A DNA stretch of 64,000 nt. It comes from Actinomycetes bacterium (lineage in GTDB: Bacteria > Actinomycetota > Acidimicrobiia > Acidimicrobiales > Ilumatobacteraceae). The position numbers and the translations under genes were made by a program. The notes under the pieces are model-generated. The model worked only from the letters and a program-made list of their open reading frames with translations, did not search any database and was not told where the DNA came from. Position 1 is the stretch's first letter, and each line of letters begins with the position of its first letter. Of this stretch, positions 25,684 through 34,700 are shown one piece after another. Location: assembly GCA_025358125.1 (NCBI GenBank), contig JANYKS010000045.1, positions 1 through 64,000 on the forward strand. The letters are read 5' to 3'.

Positions 25684-26517
25684 TCACTCGATCCAGGTGC
25701 GGGTGAGGCCGACGACGCGCTCGCCGGTCAGATCCTTCACCTTGATGCCGGCGAGGCGGGTAATCGCGTTCGAGGTCTGGTAGCGCAGGTGGGGTGACGC
25801 CGCGGTCGCGACGTCCCAGAGCAGGCACGCGATCTCGTGTGGGGACTGCGCCATCTCGTAACCGCTGTCCTGTACCGCTTGGAACCGGACCCTCGCCAAC
25901 GCGTACGGGCCGTCTGCTGGGGGGCCGCCTGCGCCACCCGAGTTCTCGACGAATTCACCGGCGACAGGGCCCGGCTCGACGACCGTGACGTGCACGCCGA
26001 ACTGCGCCACGACCGGGTGCAGCGACTCCAGGAGACCCTCGAGCGCGAACTTCGACGCGCAGTAGGCGTCGTTGAACGGCTGGCCGAGGAGCCCGGCAGT
26101 GCTGCCGACAGCGATGAGCCGGCCTGCTCCGCGCTCACGCATTGCGGGAAGCACGGCTTTGATGACGCGGACCGTGCCGAGGAAGTTGACGTCGAGCACC
26201 GCACGGATGTCGTCGAGCGTCAACTCCTCGAGCGTGCCGTCGGAACCGACGCCGGCATTGCTGATCACGACATCGATGCGGCCGTGGTCTCGCATGACAC
26301 CTGCGACGGCCTGGGCGACCGAGGCATCGTCGATGACATCGAGTCGTCTGATGTCGGCGTCGGCGCCGACATCGGCAAACCCTGCGCGCAGCCGATCCGA
26401 GCGCGCAAGGTCGCGCATCGTCGCGACAACGGTGCAGCCACGCCGTGCGAACTCGACCGCTGCGGCGAGACCGATGCCGCTCGAGCACCCGGTGATCAGT
26501 ACGACCTGATCGTTCAC
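25684..26517 (-). CDS. Short-chain dehydrogenase/reductase (SDR)
   Basis: A 277-residue classical SDR using NAD(P): cofactor motif TGCSSGIG, NAG in SNAGVG, and catalytic Ser/Tyr/Lys in VGSTAGLLGQPFNDAYCASK. The Thr-Arg after the third strand (ATMRD) suggests NADPH. GTG 26517 is chosen as start because it overlaps the stop of the upstream LLM gene (GTGA). It would reduce or oxidise a hydroxyl/keto group on a substrate of the catabolic island. Confidence 0.88.
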   Translation of the reverse strand: MNDQVVLITGCSSGIGLAAAVEFARRGCTVVATMRDLARSDRLRAGFADVGADADIRRLDVIDDASVAQAVAGVMRDHGRIDVVISNAGVGSDGTLEELTLDDIRAVLDVNFLGTVRVIKAVLPAMRERGAGRLIAVGSTAGLLGQPFNDAYCASKFALEGLLESLHPVVAQFGVHVTVVEPGPVAGEFVENSGGAGGPPADGPYALARVRFQAVQDSGYEMAQSPHEIACLLWDVATAASPHLRYQTSNAITRLAGIKVKDLTGERVVGLTRTWIE

Positions 26518-27359
26518 GACAGCCACCTCGCCGCAAACTCGCCCACGCCTGCGATCACGTCGCCCGTCGCCCACGATGGGCCGAGCGCTACTGCGGGCAC
26601 CGTGATCGCCTGGATTCCGATGTCACCGAGTGCGTTCGCTTCGCGTGCGACTCTTGGGCTGCCGACGACGGCCATCTGGAACGGTTCCGCGCCTCTGCCG
26701 GCATCGTCGCGCAGGCGCAGCACCTCGGCGGCCATTTTCGAGACGTCGTCGACATCGGTGTACGAACCGATCCAACCGTCATTGCGGGCGGCGCGACGAA
26801 GCGCCGGCCTGGAATTGCCACCGATGAGGATCGCTACACTTGGTGCTGGCGGCCGCATCTGGATCGGGCCGAAGCCGAAATGCTTCCCGTGGTAGGTGAC
26901 CATCTCGCCGGTCCATAGCAGCCGGAGGACGTCGAGCATCTCGTCCATTCGCGCCCCACGGCTGGTGAAGTCGACGCCGACGATCTCGAACTCCTCCTGG
27001 AGCCAGCCTGCTCCGAACCCGCACGACAGCCTCCCGTCAGCGAGCCCGGCCACGGTGCCGATGCTCTTGGCAAGGCTGAACGGGTCGCGCAGCGGCGCAA
27101 CGAACACGCCTGTGCTGAACCGCAGACGCTGCGTCACTTGCGCCATCGCAGCGATCGACACCCAGCAATCTGGCCATGAGCTCTGCGTTGGCCAGATCAC
27201 CTTGCCGTCGGGCGAGTAGGGGTAGCTCGAGCTGAATTCAGAAGGGAAGAACAGGTGGTCCGCCAGAGTGAGGCCCTCGAACCCCATCTCCTCGGCCGCC
27301 TTCGCGACCGGGATGAGTTGGTCGAGTTCGAGGAAACTTGCGTTCAACCAATACTTCAC
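26514..27359 (-). CDS. LLM-class (luciferase-like) F420/FMN-dependent oxidoreductase
   Basis: A 281-residue TIM-barrel oxidoreductase: LTLADHLFFPSEF near the N terminus, LRFSTGVFVAPLRDPFSLAKS, GRLSCGFGAGWLQEEFE, and PSVAILIGGNSRPALRRAA are typical of the family. The cofactor (F420 or FMN) and substrate are undetermined. GTG 27359 is preferred because the protein then begins VKYWLNASF at the first strand, and an upstream operator-like palindrome (27388-27403) overlaps the longer frame. It is coupled to the SDR gene behind it. Confidence 0.85.
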   Translation of the reverse strand: MKYWLNASFLELDQLIPVAKAAEEMGFEGLTLADHLFFPSEFSSSYPYSPDGKVIWPTQSSWPDCWVSIAAMAQVTQRLRFSTGVFVAPLRDPFSLAKSIGTVAGLADGRLSCGFGAGWLQEEFEIVGVDFTSRGARMDEMLDVLRLLWTGEMVTYHGKHFGFGPIQMRPPAPSVAILIGGNSRPALRRAARNDGWIGSYTDVDDVSKMAAEVLRLRDDAGRGAEPFQMAVVGSPRVAREANALGDIGIQAITVPAVALGPSWATGDVIAGVGEFAARWLS

Positions 27360-27387
27360 CGGGCGTTCGTCTCGACAAGCACGAAAC

Positions 27388-27403
27388 ATGACGATAGTGT
27401 CAA
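27388..27403 (-). promoter_or_regulatory. TetR-type operator candidate 1 (TTGAC-N6-GTCAT)
   Basis: On the minus strand the sequence reads TTGACACTATCGTCAT, 28 nt before the GTG of the LLM gene. It shares half-sites and 6-nt spacing with four other sites in the island, including one in front of the TetR gene. Confidence 0.6.
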
Positions 27404-27429
27404 CTTCATCACTCTGCGCCACCATCGGG

Positions 27430-28413
27430 TCATGGCGTGATCAGCACTTTGCCCGTCGCTCGGCGGTCCGCCACGTCGCGCAGCGCACGCGCGACGTCCT
27501 CCATCGGATAGACGGCGCAGATGTGCGGCGCCAGGCGACCTGACGCAAAGAGATGCAGGAGTTCGCGTTCGTCGCGCGCCGCATCGTCGGGGGCGTAGCG
27601 ACCGAACGTGCGGATCTCGAAACCCTTGACGACGACCCCCTTCAACAAGACGAGGTTGAGTGGGATTCTGGGGATCTCGCCGGACGCAAAGCCGACGGTG
27701 ACGAAGCGGCCGCCCCACCGGACAGCCCGCAGAGCGCGTTCGGAGAACGGTCCGCCGACGGGGTCGATCACGACGTCGGCGCCCTCCGGCGCAACGGCAC
27801 GAATCGCATCGCGCAGATCGTGACGGGTGTAGTCAATGGTGTGGCTGGCGCCGCGATCGCGGCATAGCGCCAACTTCTCATCGCTCGACGCGGCGGCGAT
27901 CACCTCTGCTCCGAGTTCTACAGCAATTTCAACCGCCGCAAGGCCGACGCCCCCGGCCGCGCCGAGCACGACAACCCGGTCGCCACGCATCACCTCACCA
28001 ACGGAACGGAGTGCGTGGTAGGCGGTTGCATGTGCGACCCAGAAACCGGCCGCGGCGCTCAACTCGATGCCATCGGGAACGCGGCGCAGCGACGACGCCG
28101 CGATCGCTACGTACTCGGCAAAGGCCCCGCTCATCACGCTGCCGAACACTCGGTCGCCGACCACCAGCCCGTCGACGCCGGCCCTCACCCCTGCTCCAAC
28201 GGCGGCGACCGTGCCGGAGAACTCACTCCCGGGCGTGAATGGCGGCGGTACCGACACCTGATACTGGTCGGCGACGATCAGCACGTCAGGGAAGTTGACC
28301 GCCGCCGCCGCCACTTTCACCAGTATCTCGCCGGGTCCCGGGTGAGGCGTCGGAACCTCAACGACGCGTAGCACCTCTGGGGGACCATGTCGGTGACAGA
28401 CGACTGCTTGCAT
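27430..28413 (-). CDS. NADPH:quinone oxidoreductase-like zinc-independent MDR protein
   Basis: A 327-residue medium-chain reductase related to quinone oxidoreductase or enoyl reductases. It has NFPDVLIVADQYQ, TPGSEFSGTV, the cofactor loop VLGAAGGVGLAAVEIA (NADPH-type) and VVIDPVGG. The zinc-binding residues of alcohol dehydrogenases are absent. ATG 28413 is preceded by GGAGCGAG. It faces the LLM gene at 28589 across a region with two operator-like palindromes, and probably works on an enoyl or quinone-like intermediate of the island's substrate. Confidence 0.88.
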   Translation of the reverse strand: MQAVVCHRHGPPEVLRVVEVPTPHPGPGEILVKVAAAAVNFPDVLIVADQYQVSVPPPFTPGSEFSGTVAAVGAGVRAGVDGLVVGDRVFGSVMSGAFAEYVAIAASSLRRVPDGIELSAAAGFWVAHATAYHALRSVGEVMRGDRVVVLGAAGGVGLAAVEIAVELGAEVIAAASSDEKLALCRDRGASHTIDYTRHDLRDAIRAVAPEGADVVIDPVGGPFSERALRAVRWGGRFVTVGFASGEIPRIPLNLVLLKGVVVKGFEIRTFGRYAPDDAARDERELLHLFASGRLAPHICAVYPMEDVARALRDVADRRATGKVLITP

Positions 28414-28464
28414 CTCGCTCCAGACGGTTCGGATCGTGAAGTGCCACGCCCCACCGCCACCATA

Positions 28465-28482
28465 GTTGACGAAGATGTCAAC
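28465..28482. promoter_or_regulatory. TetR-type operator candidate 2 (GTTGAC-N6-GTCAAC)
   Basis: GTTGACGAAGATGTCAAC has perfect 6-bp arms around a 6-nt centre. It lies 51 nt before the MDR gene start on the minus strand and in the divergent promoter region shared with the LLM gene on the plus strand. Confidence 0.7.
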
Positions 28483-28519
28483 AAATCCCAACGTTCCGAG
28501 TCCCCGGCCGGGGTCGAAC

Positions 28520-28542
28520 TTGACACTTCTGTCGAGTAGGGT
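28520..28542 (+). promoter_or_regulatory. TetR-type operator candidate 3 with -10 element TAGGGT
   Basis: TTGACACTTCTGTCGA (28520-28535) is a variant of the palindrome, followed directly by TAGGGT (28537-28542), a plausible -10 for the plus-strand LLM gene at 28589. A protein bound here would block the promoter. Confidence 0.6.
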
Positions 28543-28588
28543 TCGAGACCGCTCGCCGATATGCCAATCACAACGCGAAGAGGTTTCC

Positions 28589-29488
28589 ATGCGGTTCATG
28601 TTTCAATACCCGGACGTCCACGGTGTCGAGGCGGACATGCTCGATTCCGGGCCGGTGACCGAGCTTGCTCAGGCCGCCGAGAACGCCGGTTGGGATGGCA
28701 TTTCTTTCACGGAACACCCGGCGCCGGGAACCAAATGGCTGAAGAGCGGGGGCCATCAGACGCTCGACCCATTCGTCGCACTCGGTGCGGTCGCGGCGGT
28801 CACGACTCGGCTCCGGTTGCTGACCTACCTTGCTGTCGTCCCCTACCGAAACCCGATGCTCCTCGCGAAGGCCGCCGCCACCGTCGACAAGCTGTCCGGT
28901 GGCAGGTTCATCCTCGGTGCCGGCACCGGCTATCTCAAAGCGGAGTTCCACGCGCTCGGCGTGGGCTTCGACGACCGCAACGAGTTGTTCGACGAGGCGC
29001 TCGACGTTTTGCCGTTGCACTGGAGCGGCGAGTCGTTCAGTTATGCCGGCAAGCACTTCAACGCGCGTGACATCGTCGCCAGGCCACGTCCGGTCCAGCA
29101 GCCGATCCCGATCTGGATCGGCGGCAACGCAAAGATCACGCTCCAGCGGATCGCGACGCGGGCCCAGGGCTGGATGCCGTTGACCGGGACCGCGGAGATG
29201 GCCGCGACCACCCGCAGCCCCCATCTCGAATCGATCGAATCGATCGGCTCACGGCTCGCGATCCTGCGCGATCTGGCCGGCGACCGGTTCGACGCGCTCG
29301 ATATCGCCATCGCATACAACGACCCGACGATTCACCAGCCGGCGGTCGATGTCGAGCGCCACCGCGACGCCCTCGCCGCCTACCACGAGCTCGGTGCGAC
29401 GTGGATCATCGTCGCCGGCCCGACCGGCGAGCATCCGATTGCACGCGACTTCATCGAAGCATTCGCCCGGGACTACATCACCGCATGA
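28589..29488 (+). CDS. LLM-class F420-dependent oxidoreductase
   Basis: A 299-residue luciferase-like TIM-barrel protein (GWDGISFTEHPAP, RLRLLTYLAVVPYRNPMLLA, GRFILGAGTGYLKAEF, IPIWIGGNAKITLQRI). This is the group often called F420-dependent oxidoreductases in actinomycetes, but the cofactor is inferred. AAGAGG precedes ATG 28589. It starts a plus-strand operon: the next acyl-CoA dehydrogenase overlaps by ATGA. The substrate is likely an acyl-CoA-linked ring or side chain, which is only an inference from context. Confidence 0.85.
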   Translation: MRFMFQYPDVHGVEADMLDSGPVTELAQAAENAGWDGISFTEHPAPGTKWLKSGGHQTLDPFVALGAVAAVTTRLRLLTYLAVVPYRNPMLLAKAAATVDKLSGGRFILGAGTGYLKAEFHALGVGFDDRNELFDEALDVLPLHWSGESFSYAGKHFNARDIVARPRPVQQPIPIWIGGNAKITLQRIATRAQGWMPLTGTAEMAATTRSPHLESIESIGSRLAILRDLAGDRFDALDIAIAYNDPTIHQPAVDVERHRDALAAYHELGATWIIVAGPTGEHPIARDFIEAFARDYITA

Positions 29489-30690
29489 CCGACCCACCGA
29501 CCGACGCATTGGCCGACGCACTGGCCGACGCATCGGCGCACCCGTTGACCGAACAATTGGCCGCCGCCACGTTCGAGTCGGCCTCGGAGTACGCGGCGGC
29601 GTTGGAACGATTCCTGCGCACCGACGAACGGGCCGGCGTCTACATCGGATATCGGCCGCCGAGCCTGGAGGACAGCTCACGTCACATGGCCGGCTTGCAG
29701 GCGCTGCTGTTCGATACCGGATGGTCCCGACTCGGTTGGCCGGTACGTGCTGGCGGCCTCGGCGGCGACCCGCGTTTTCGGGCAGCGATGTTCGAGACAC
29801 TGTGGAAGCTGGACATCCAGATCCCAGAGCCGTTCACCACACTCGAAATCCTCGTGCCCGTGCTGTTGGTGTTCGCTCCGCATCTCGCCGACGAGCTGCT
29901 GCCGTCGCTGCTGCGCGGCGACGAGGGCTGGGCTCAGGCGTTCTCCGAGCCAGACGCGGGCAGCGACCTGGCATCGCTGCGGACACGGCTCGAGCCCGAC
30001 GGCGACGGCTACCGCCTGACGGGCCAAAAGGTGTGGTCGACGTACGGCCATCTCGCCCAGCGTTCCGTCCTGCTCGCCCGCTCTGGCGGGCCGGGCCACA
30101 AGGGCCTCACGATGGTGCTGGTCGACCTCGACCAGACGGGGGTCGAGGTGCGCCCGATCCGCGCCGAAGACGGCGAGAACCATTTCTCGGAGATCTTCCT
30201 CGACGACGCCTGGGTGCCCGGCGACCGGATCATCGGCCAACTCGGCGGCGGCTGGGCGGTGGCGATGTACATGCTCCAGTGGGAGCGCGGCGCTTGGGGG
30301 TGGCTGCAACAGGGCCGGTTCCACAGCCGTCTCCAGCACGCGCTGCAACTTGCGCCGGCCGAGCCGTCACACGCGGCATCGCTCGGTCACGCCTACACGC
30401 TCGTCGCGGCGCTGCGTCTCCACACCCGGGAGACGGTCGAGCGGCTGGCCCGCGAGGAGACGCTCGGCCCCGAGGTGTCGATCGACAAGTTGCTCCTGAT
30501 CGATGCCGAGCTCGCGACGTGGAACGCTATCCGTGACCACGTCGGGCCACGGTTCGAACTCGACGAGGAGCTGCACTGGCTCCGGGCCGAGTACCTGTTC
30601 AGTCGAGCCGCGCCGATCTACGGCGGTTCGCAGGAGATACAACGCACGCTCGTCGCTCAACGCGTGCTCCACATGCCGCGTGAGTCGTGA
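29485..30690 (+). CDS. Acyl-CoA dehydrogenase (FadE-like)
   Basis: A 401-residue FAD-dependent acyl-CoA dehydrogenase. Signatures are AQAFSEPDAGSDLASLRT (FAD/substrate loop), TGQKVWSTYGH and the C-terminal YGGSQEIQRTLVAQRVL. The N terminus has a short degenerate repeat (DALADALADASA) coded by 12-bp units. It is coupled to the LLM gene before it and followed after 19 nt by a shorter acyl-CoA dehydrogenase. Such unequal neighbours often form alpha2beta2 complexes in actinobacterial sterol degradation. Confidence 0.9.
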   Translation: MTDPPTDALADALADASAHPLTEQLAAATFESASEYAAALERFLRTDERAGVYIGYRPPSLEDSSRHMAGLQALLFDTGWSRLGWPVRAGGLGGDPRFRAAMFETLWKLDIQIPEPFTTLEILVPVLLVFAPHLADELLPSLLRGDEGWAQAFSEPDAGSDLASLRTRLEPDGDGYRLTGQKVWSTYGHLAQRSVLLARSGGPGHKGLTMVLVDLDQTGVEVRPIRAEDGENHFSEIFLDDAWVPGDRIIGQLGGGWAVAMYMLQWERGAWGWLQQGRFHSRLQHALQLAPAEPSHAASLGHAYTLVAALRLHTRETVERLAREETLGPEVSIDKLLLIDAELATWNAIRDHVGPRFELDEELHWLRAEYLFSRAAPIYGGSQEIQRTLVAQRVLHMPRES

Positions 30691-30709
30691 TGGGAGTTGT
30701 CGAGCAATC

Positions 30710-31690
30710 ATGATGGACCAGGACACACTCGAAATGCTGCGCTCCAGCCTTCGCCATGTGCTGACGCAGGACTCGGGCGGGCCGCTCGCCGGCCGGCTCC
30801 ACGAGCTCGGCTGGGACGAGGTCGTCGCCGACGATTCGTCGACTGCGCTGCGCACCATGTTCGAGGTCAAGGGCGACACGTTGTCGTCGGCCGACGCACT
30901 CGGGCCGCGGCTCGCCGCTGTGCTCGCGGAGTCGACCGGCGACGACCGACTTGCCTCGGCGACGGTCGCGCTCGCCTCACCGTTCGGGCCGTCACGCTGG
31001 GACGAGGGCACCGACCATCTCGTCATCGATGCCATGACACTGTCGGCTACTTCGTCCGCGACGACCGTTGTCGTGCCCGTCGGTGCGGCGCCGCGGCTCG
31101 CTATCGTCGTCGCCCACGTCGGCCTCACCAGCACTCCGCTCGGCGGCATCGACGAATCGTTCGGCGCACATCGTCTGACGGGTGACATCGAAGCTGATGC
31201 GATCGAGTGGATCGACGACAGGCTGGCAGCGACCGCATGGAACGACGTCGTCAGCCATGGGCGCTGGCTGGTCGCCTGCGAACTCGTCGGCATCGCCCGC
31301 CACGTCATTGCCGCGGCCGCGCAGTACACCGGCGAACGCGTCCAGTACGGACGCAAGATCGGCACTTTCCAGGCGCTCCAGCACCGCGTCGCCAGTGCCC
31401 ATTCGATGGTGATCGGCGCCGGTCACCTCGCCGCCGAAGCCGGCAACGCTGGGGACGACTGGTCGGCCCTCGTGGCCAAGGCGATGGCCGGCCAGGCCGC
31501 CGAGTTCGCATGCACCCAGGCCCAGCAGTGTTACGGCGCAATCGGCTTCACGTGGGAGCACGAGTTCCATCGGTATCTGCGCCGAACCTACATGCTCGAC
31601 CGTCTGTTCGGCGACTGGCGCAGCCTCGAACACGAGATCGGGATCCGGCTCCAGGCGACCGGTGTCGTCCCGCATATCGGGTCGCTCTGA
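30710..31690 (+). CDS. Acyl-CoA dehydrogenase, short/divergent partner
   Basis: A 326-residue protein with a poorly conserved N-terminal half and a clear acyl-CoA dehydrogenase C-terminal domain (ARHVIAAAAQYTGERVQYGRKIGTF split, QHRVASAHSMV, QCYGAIGFTWEHEFHRYLRR). The FAD-contacting middle domain is short, suggesting it depends on the preceding dehydrogenase as a heteromeric partner. Two ATGs (30710, 30713) are possible; a weak GGAG lies upstream. The next acyl-CoA dehydrogenase starts 24 nt later. Confidence 0.85.
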   Translation: MMDQDTLEMLRSSLRHVLTQDSGGPLAGRLHELGWDEVVADDSSTALRTMFEVKGDTLSSADALGPRLAAVLAESTGDDRLASATVALASPFGPSRWDEGTDHLVIDAMTLSATSSATTVVVPVGAAPRLAIVVAHVGLTSTPLGGIDESFGAHRLTGDIEADAIEWIDDRLAATAWNDVVSHGRWLVACELVGIARHVIAAAAQYTGERVQYGRKIGTFQALQHRVASAHSMVIGAGHLAAEAGNAGDDWSALVAKAMAGQAAEFACTQAQQCYGAIGFTWEHEFHRYLRRTYMLDRLFGDWRSLEHEIGIRLQATGVVPHIGSL

Positions 31691-31714
31691 ACCAACGCAA
31701 GTCGCTGAACAACG

Positions 31715-32953
31715 ATGGACCTCTCCTTTCCCCCGGAAGCCGAAGCCTTTCGCGCCCAGGTGCGCGAGTTCCTCGCCGCCAACTTGCCGCCCGGCTGGCA
31801 AGGGCTGGGCACGCTCGATCGCGACGACGCCGAGGCGTTTTCGATCAGCTGGCGCCGCACGCTCTGCGAGCACGGCCTGATCGGCATCACCTGGCCGGTC
31901 GAGTACGGAGGCGGCGGACGCTCCAAGCTCGACCAGGTCGTACTCGCCCAGGAGATGGCCAGAGCACGAGTAGCGCTCGGACGGGTGTCCGACACGACCA
32001 CCGTCAAGATGCTCGGCAACACGCTCGTCAACTGGGGCACCGAGGAACAGAAGCGGCGATACATCCCCAGGATCATCTCCGGCGACGACGTGTGGGTGCA
32101 GGGGTACTCTGAGCCGGAATCGGGCTCGGATCTCGCGAGCATCCGGCTGCGCGCCGAGCTCGACGGGCACGAATGGGTAATCAACGGGCAAAAGACCTGG
32201 ACGTCGCGAGGGATGGACGGCACCGGCATCTTCCTCTTGGCCCGTACCGATCCGACGGTGCCAAAGCACCGCGGCATCACCTTCCTGTTGTGCCAGATCG
32301 ACGCGCCCGGCGTCGAGGTGAGGCCGATCACCACCCTCACCGGCGACGCGGAGTTCTGCGAGGTGTTCTTCACCGACGCCCGCATCCCGGCCGAGAATGT
32401 CGTCGGCCCGGTCAACGGCGGTTGGAACGTGGCGAACAGCCTGCTCGGCCACGAGCGTGGCGAGGAGGCGGCAACGAACCCGATCTTCTTCCGCGCAGAG
32501 CTCGACCGGATCATCGACCTCGCCCGCGAGTCCGGTTGCATCGACGACCGCGTCGTGCGCGACCGGCTGGCATGGTGCCACACCAAGGTCGAGACGATGC
32601 GCTTCCTCGGGTACCGAATCCTCACCCAGTACCTCCGCCAAGGCCATCTCGGCGCGGTCGCCTCGATCTCGAAGCTGTTTTGGAGCGAGTACCACCAAGA
32701 AGCGGTCGATCTCGCGATCTCGATGCTCGGCGCCAACGCCATGATTCGCACCGGCCGGCGGCCGTACAAACACTTCCGGTCCGACGAACCGGGGGCCGAC
32801 AACTCATCGAACTCGTGGATCGACGTGTTCCTGCTCAACGCTCGCAGCGGCACGGTCTACGCCGGCACGTCAGAGATCCAGCGCAACATTCTCGCCGAAT
32901 CGATCCTTGGTCTACCCAAGGAACCCCAGGCCAAGGAACCCCAGACGGGTTAG
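31715..32953 (+). CDS. Acyl-CoA dehydrogenase
   Basis: A 412-residue acyl-CoA dehydrogenase with VQGYSEPESGSDLASIRLRA, NGQKTWTSRGMDGT, and the C-terminal GTVYAGTSEIQRNILAESILGLP. All three domains are present at usual length. The end carries a short repeat of KEPQ (PKEPQAKEPQTG). It is the last gene of the plus-strand run and converges on the enoyl-CoA hydratase gene 21 nt away. Confidence 0.92.
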   Translation: MDLSFPPEAEAFRAQVREFLAANLPPGWQGLGTLDRDDAEAFSISWRRTLCEHGLIGITWPVEYGGGGRSKLDQVVLAQEMARARVALGRVSDTTTVKMLGNTLVNWGTEEQKRRYIPRIISGDDVWVQGYSEPESGSDLASIRLRAELDGHEWVINGQKTWTSRGMDGTGIFLLARTDPTVPKHRGITFLLCQIDAPGVEVRPITTLTGDAEFCEVFFTDARIPAENVVGPVNGGWNVANSLLGHERGEEAATNPIFFRAELDRIIDLARESGCIDDRVVRDRLAWCHTKVETMRFLGYRILTQYLRQGHLGAVASISKLFWSEYHQEAVDLAISMLGANAMIRTGRRPYKHFRSDEPGADNSSNSWIDVFLLNARSGTVYAGTSEIQRNILAESILGLPKEPQAKEPQTG

Positions 32954-32974
32954 GCGTGAGGGGCCGACCGCCGG

Positions 32975-33784
32975 CTACTCCCAGCGGAACTCGGCCGCGC
33001 GCTTTTCCAGGAATGCAAGACGCGCCTCGTCGGAGTCTGCGTGGCGTTTGACCCGGCCGGTGTAGTCCTGTTCGAGGCGATAGCCATCCTTCAGCGACAG
33101 TCCTTCGACCCGGTTCGCCGACTCTTTGGCGAGCCGAACTGCGATCGGGCTCTTCGCTGCGATCGGCCGGGCGATTGCGAGCGCGGCGTCCATCAGCTCG
33201 CCCGCCGGGACCACCATCTCGATCGCACCGCGCCGGTACAGCTCGCCTGACGCCACGAACTCACCGGTCAAGAACATCCGCTTCGCAAGATAGGGCCCGA
33301 CGAGCCGCTGGGCGTGGCGGACACCGCCCAGCACACCGACGTTGATTTCGGTCAGGGCGAAGCTGGCCTCATCCGATGCGACGACGAGATCGCACGACGC
33401 GACGAGCGCGACGCCCGCGCCGATCGCCTTGCCGTGCACGGCAGCGATCACGGGGATACCGCAGTCGTAGATCGACCAAAAGCAGTCGCGGACAACCCGC
33501 CCGGGATCGACCTGATAGCGCGGATCGAGCTTCGGTCCGCCATCCTCGAACCGACCGTCTGGCCGGTACCGCTTCGGCGCATCTTGCAGGTCGACGCCGC
33601 CGCAGAAGACCCGAGCATCGGGCGCGGAACGAAAGACCGCCACCGACGCCTCGCGCGTCGCGCTCAACGAGTCGAACGCTTCGGCGATCTCGGCGAACGT
33701 CTCGTGATCCAGCGCGTTCACCGGCGGTCGGTCCAACGTCACCACAGCAATGCCCTCGTCGATCTCGACCTTCACGTTCTTCAT
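32975..33784 (-). CDS. Enoyl-CoA hydratase/isomerase (crotonase) family protein
   Basis: A 269-residue crotonase-fold protein that would hydrate or isomerise an enoyl-CoA. It shows GIAVVTLDRPPVNALD, the oxyanion-hole stretch VFCGGVDLQD and HGKAIGAGVALVASCDLVVAS, and ends with a usual C-terminal helix region. GGAGGAG precedes ATG 33784. An open frame continues upstream to 35389, but that part is antisense to the TetR and thioesterase genes and is not coding. The divergent TetR gene and a palindromic operator lie just upstream. Confidence 0.92.
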   Translation of the reverse strand: MKNVKVEIDEGIAVVTLDRPPVNALDHETFAEIAEAFDSLSATREASVAVFRSAPDARVFCGGVDLQDAPKRYRPDGRFEDGGPKLDPRYQVDPGRVVRDCFWSIYDCGIPVIAAVHGKAIGAGVALVASCDLVVASDEASFALTEINVGVLGGVRHAQRLVGPYLAKRMFLTGEFVASGELYRRGAIEMVVPAGELMDAALAIARPIAAKSPIAVRLAKESANRVEGLSLKDGYRLEQDYTGRVKRHADSDEARLAFLEKRAAEFRWE

Positions 33785-33837
33785 TGCAACTCCTCCGATG
33801 CAGCGAGCCGACGGTTCGAAGCAACCAAACGCCGCAC

Positions 33838-33853
33838 TTGACACTACTGTCAT
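33838..33853. promoter_or_regulatory. TetR-type operator candidate 4 (TTGAC-N6-GTCAT)
   Basis: TTGACACTACTGTCAT lies between the divergent enoyl-CoA hydratase gene (54 nt away) and the TetR gene (27 nt away). Its place next to the regulator gene suggests autoregulation and makes this TetR the best candidate for binding all five sites. Confidence 0.65.
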
Positions 33854-33880
33854 GTCATATGCCGAACCGCAAGTGGACCA

Positions 33881-34639
33881 ATGACCGCTGCTCCTGACGC
33901 TCGGAAGTCCCGAGCGCAGCGTGACCAGACGGCTACGCTGACGAAAGCCATGGACCGGACCTCGGCCCGAGCCGTCAATCAGAACACCGCCGACCGCGGA
34001 AGCGACTTCTCCGTTCCAGCCGTCAGTCGACAACCCGCCGATGCTCTCGGGCCCCGCGCCCAACGGACAATCGCCCGCATCGTCGAAGCCACGCGAGAGG
34101 TGTTCCTGACGCGCGGCTACGCCGGAACGACAATCGACGAAATTGCCCGCGCAGCCGACGTCTCGCGGGCATCGTTCTACACGTACTTCCCGACCAAGCG
34201 CGATGTGCTCCTCACCGTCGGCGCCCGATCCGCGAGCGACGCGCTCGAGGTGATCGAGCGGCTCCTCACGGTCGGTGGCACGCGAGCCGGCCTCACCCAG
34301 TGGGTGCGGGAGTACTTCACATATCTCGACGTCAACGGCAGCTTCGCGTTCGCATGGACCCAGGCGGCCCACGAGGACGAGGCGATCCGCAGCGCCGGCA
34401 TGAAACGACATCTGGCGCTCTGCCGGCGGTTCGGTGAAGTCCTGGCCGAATCGGCTGGCAAGAACCGCAACGACACAGTGGAGCTCGGACTTGTGATGTT
34501 CAGCGCGCTCGAGCGGGCGTGGTCGTACTGTCATCTCTACGCATGCGCCGTCGACCGCGTCGCGATCGAGCGCGAATTGTCGAGGACGCTCTGGGCCGCC
34601 GCGCGCGAGCAGCCGACGGCGACGTCGGCGTGCCGGTGA
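33881..34639 (+). CDS. TetR-family transcriptional regulator
   Basis: A 252-residue regulator. The N-terminal ~55 residues are disordered and hydrophilic. Residues ~60-106 form the TetR HTH (REVFLTRGYAGTTIDEIA, then ADVSRASFYTYFPTKRDVL), followed by an all-helical ligand domain. A later in-frame ATG at 33950 would give a more standard length. It is divergent from the enoyl-CoA hydratase gene with a palindrome between them. The ligand is probably an acyl-CoA of the pathway, as with other catabolic TetR repressors; this is inference. Confidence 0.9.
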   Translation: MTAAPDARKSRAQRDQTATLTKAMDRTSARAVNQNTADRGSDFSVPAVSRQPADALGPRAQRTIARIVEATREVFLTRGYAGTTIDEIARAADVSRASFYTYFPTKRDVLLTVGARSASDALEVIERLLTVGGTRAGLTQWVREYFTYLDVNGSFAFAWTQAAHEDEAIRSAGMKRHLALCRRFGEVLAESAGKNRNDTVELGLVMFSALERAWSYCHLYACAVDRVAIERELSRTLWAAAREQPTATSACR

Positions 34640-34700
34640 AACAGGCGGCTCGCTGACCTGCGACCCGCGCCCTCGCCGACCTGACAAACGTGTCGCTACC

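Noticed and set aside
28520-28525. TTGACA of the TetR-type palindromes as a -35 element
   Set aside because: At 28520 the distance to TAGGGT is only 11 nt, and at the other sites no -10 follows at 16-18 nt; the symmetry fits an operator better.
30992-32853. Minus-strand frames opposite the acyl-CoA dehydrogenases
   Set aside because: They are antisense to well-defined acyl-CoA dehydrogenase domains and have no recognisable product.
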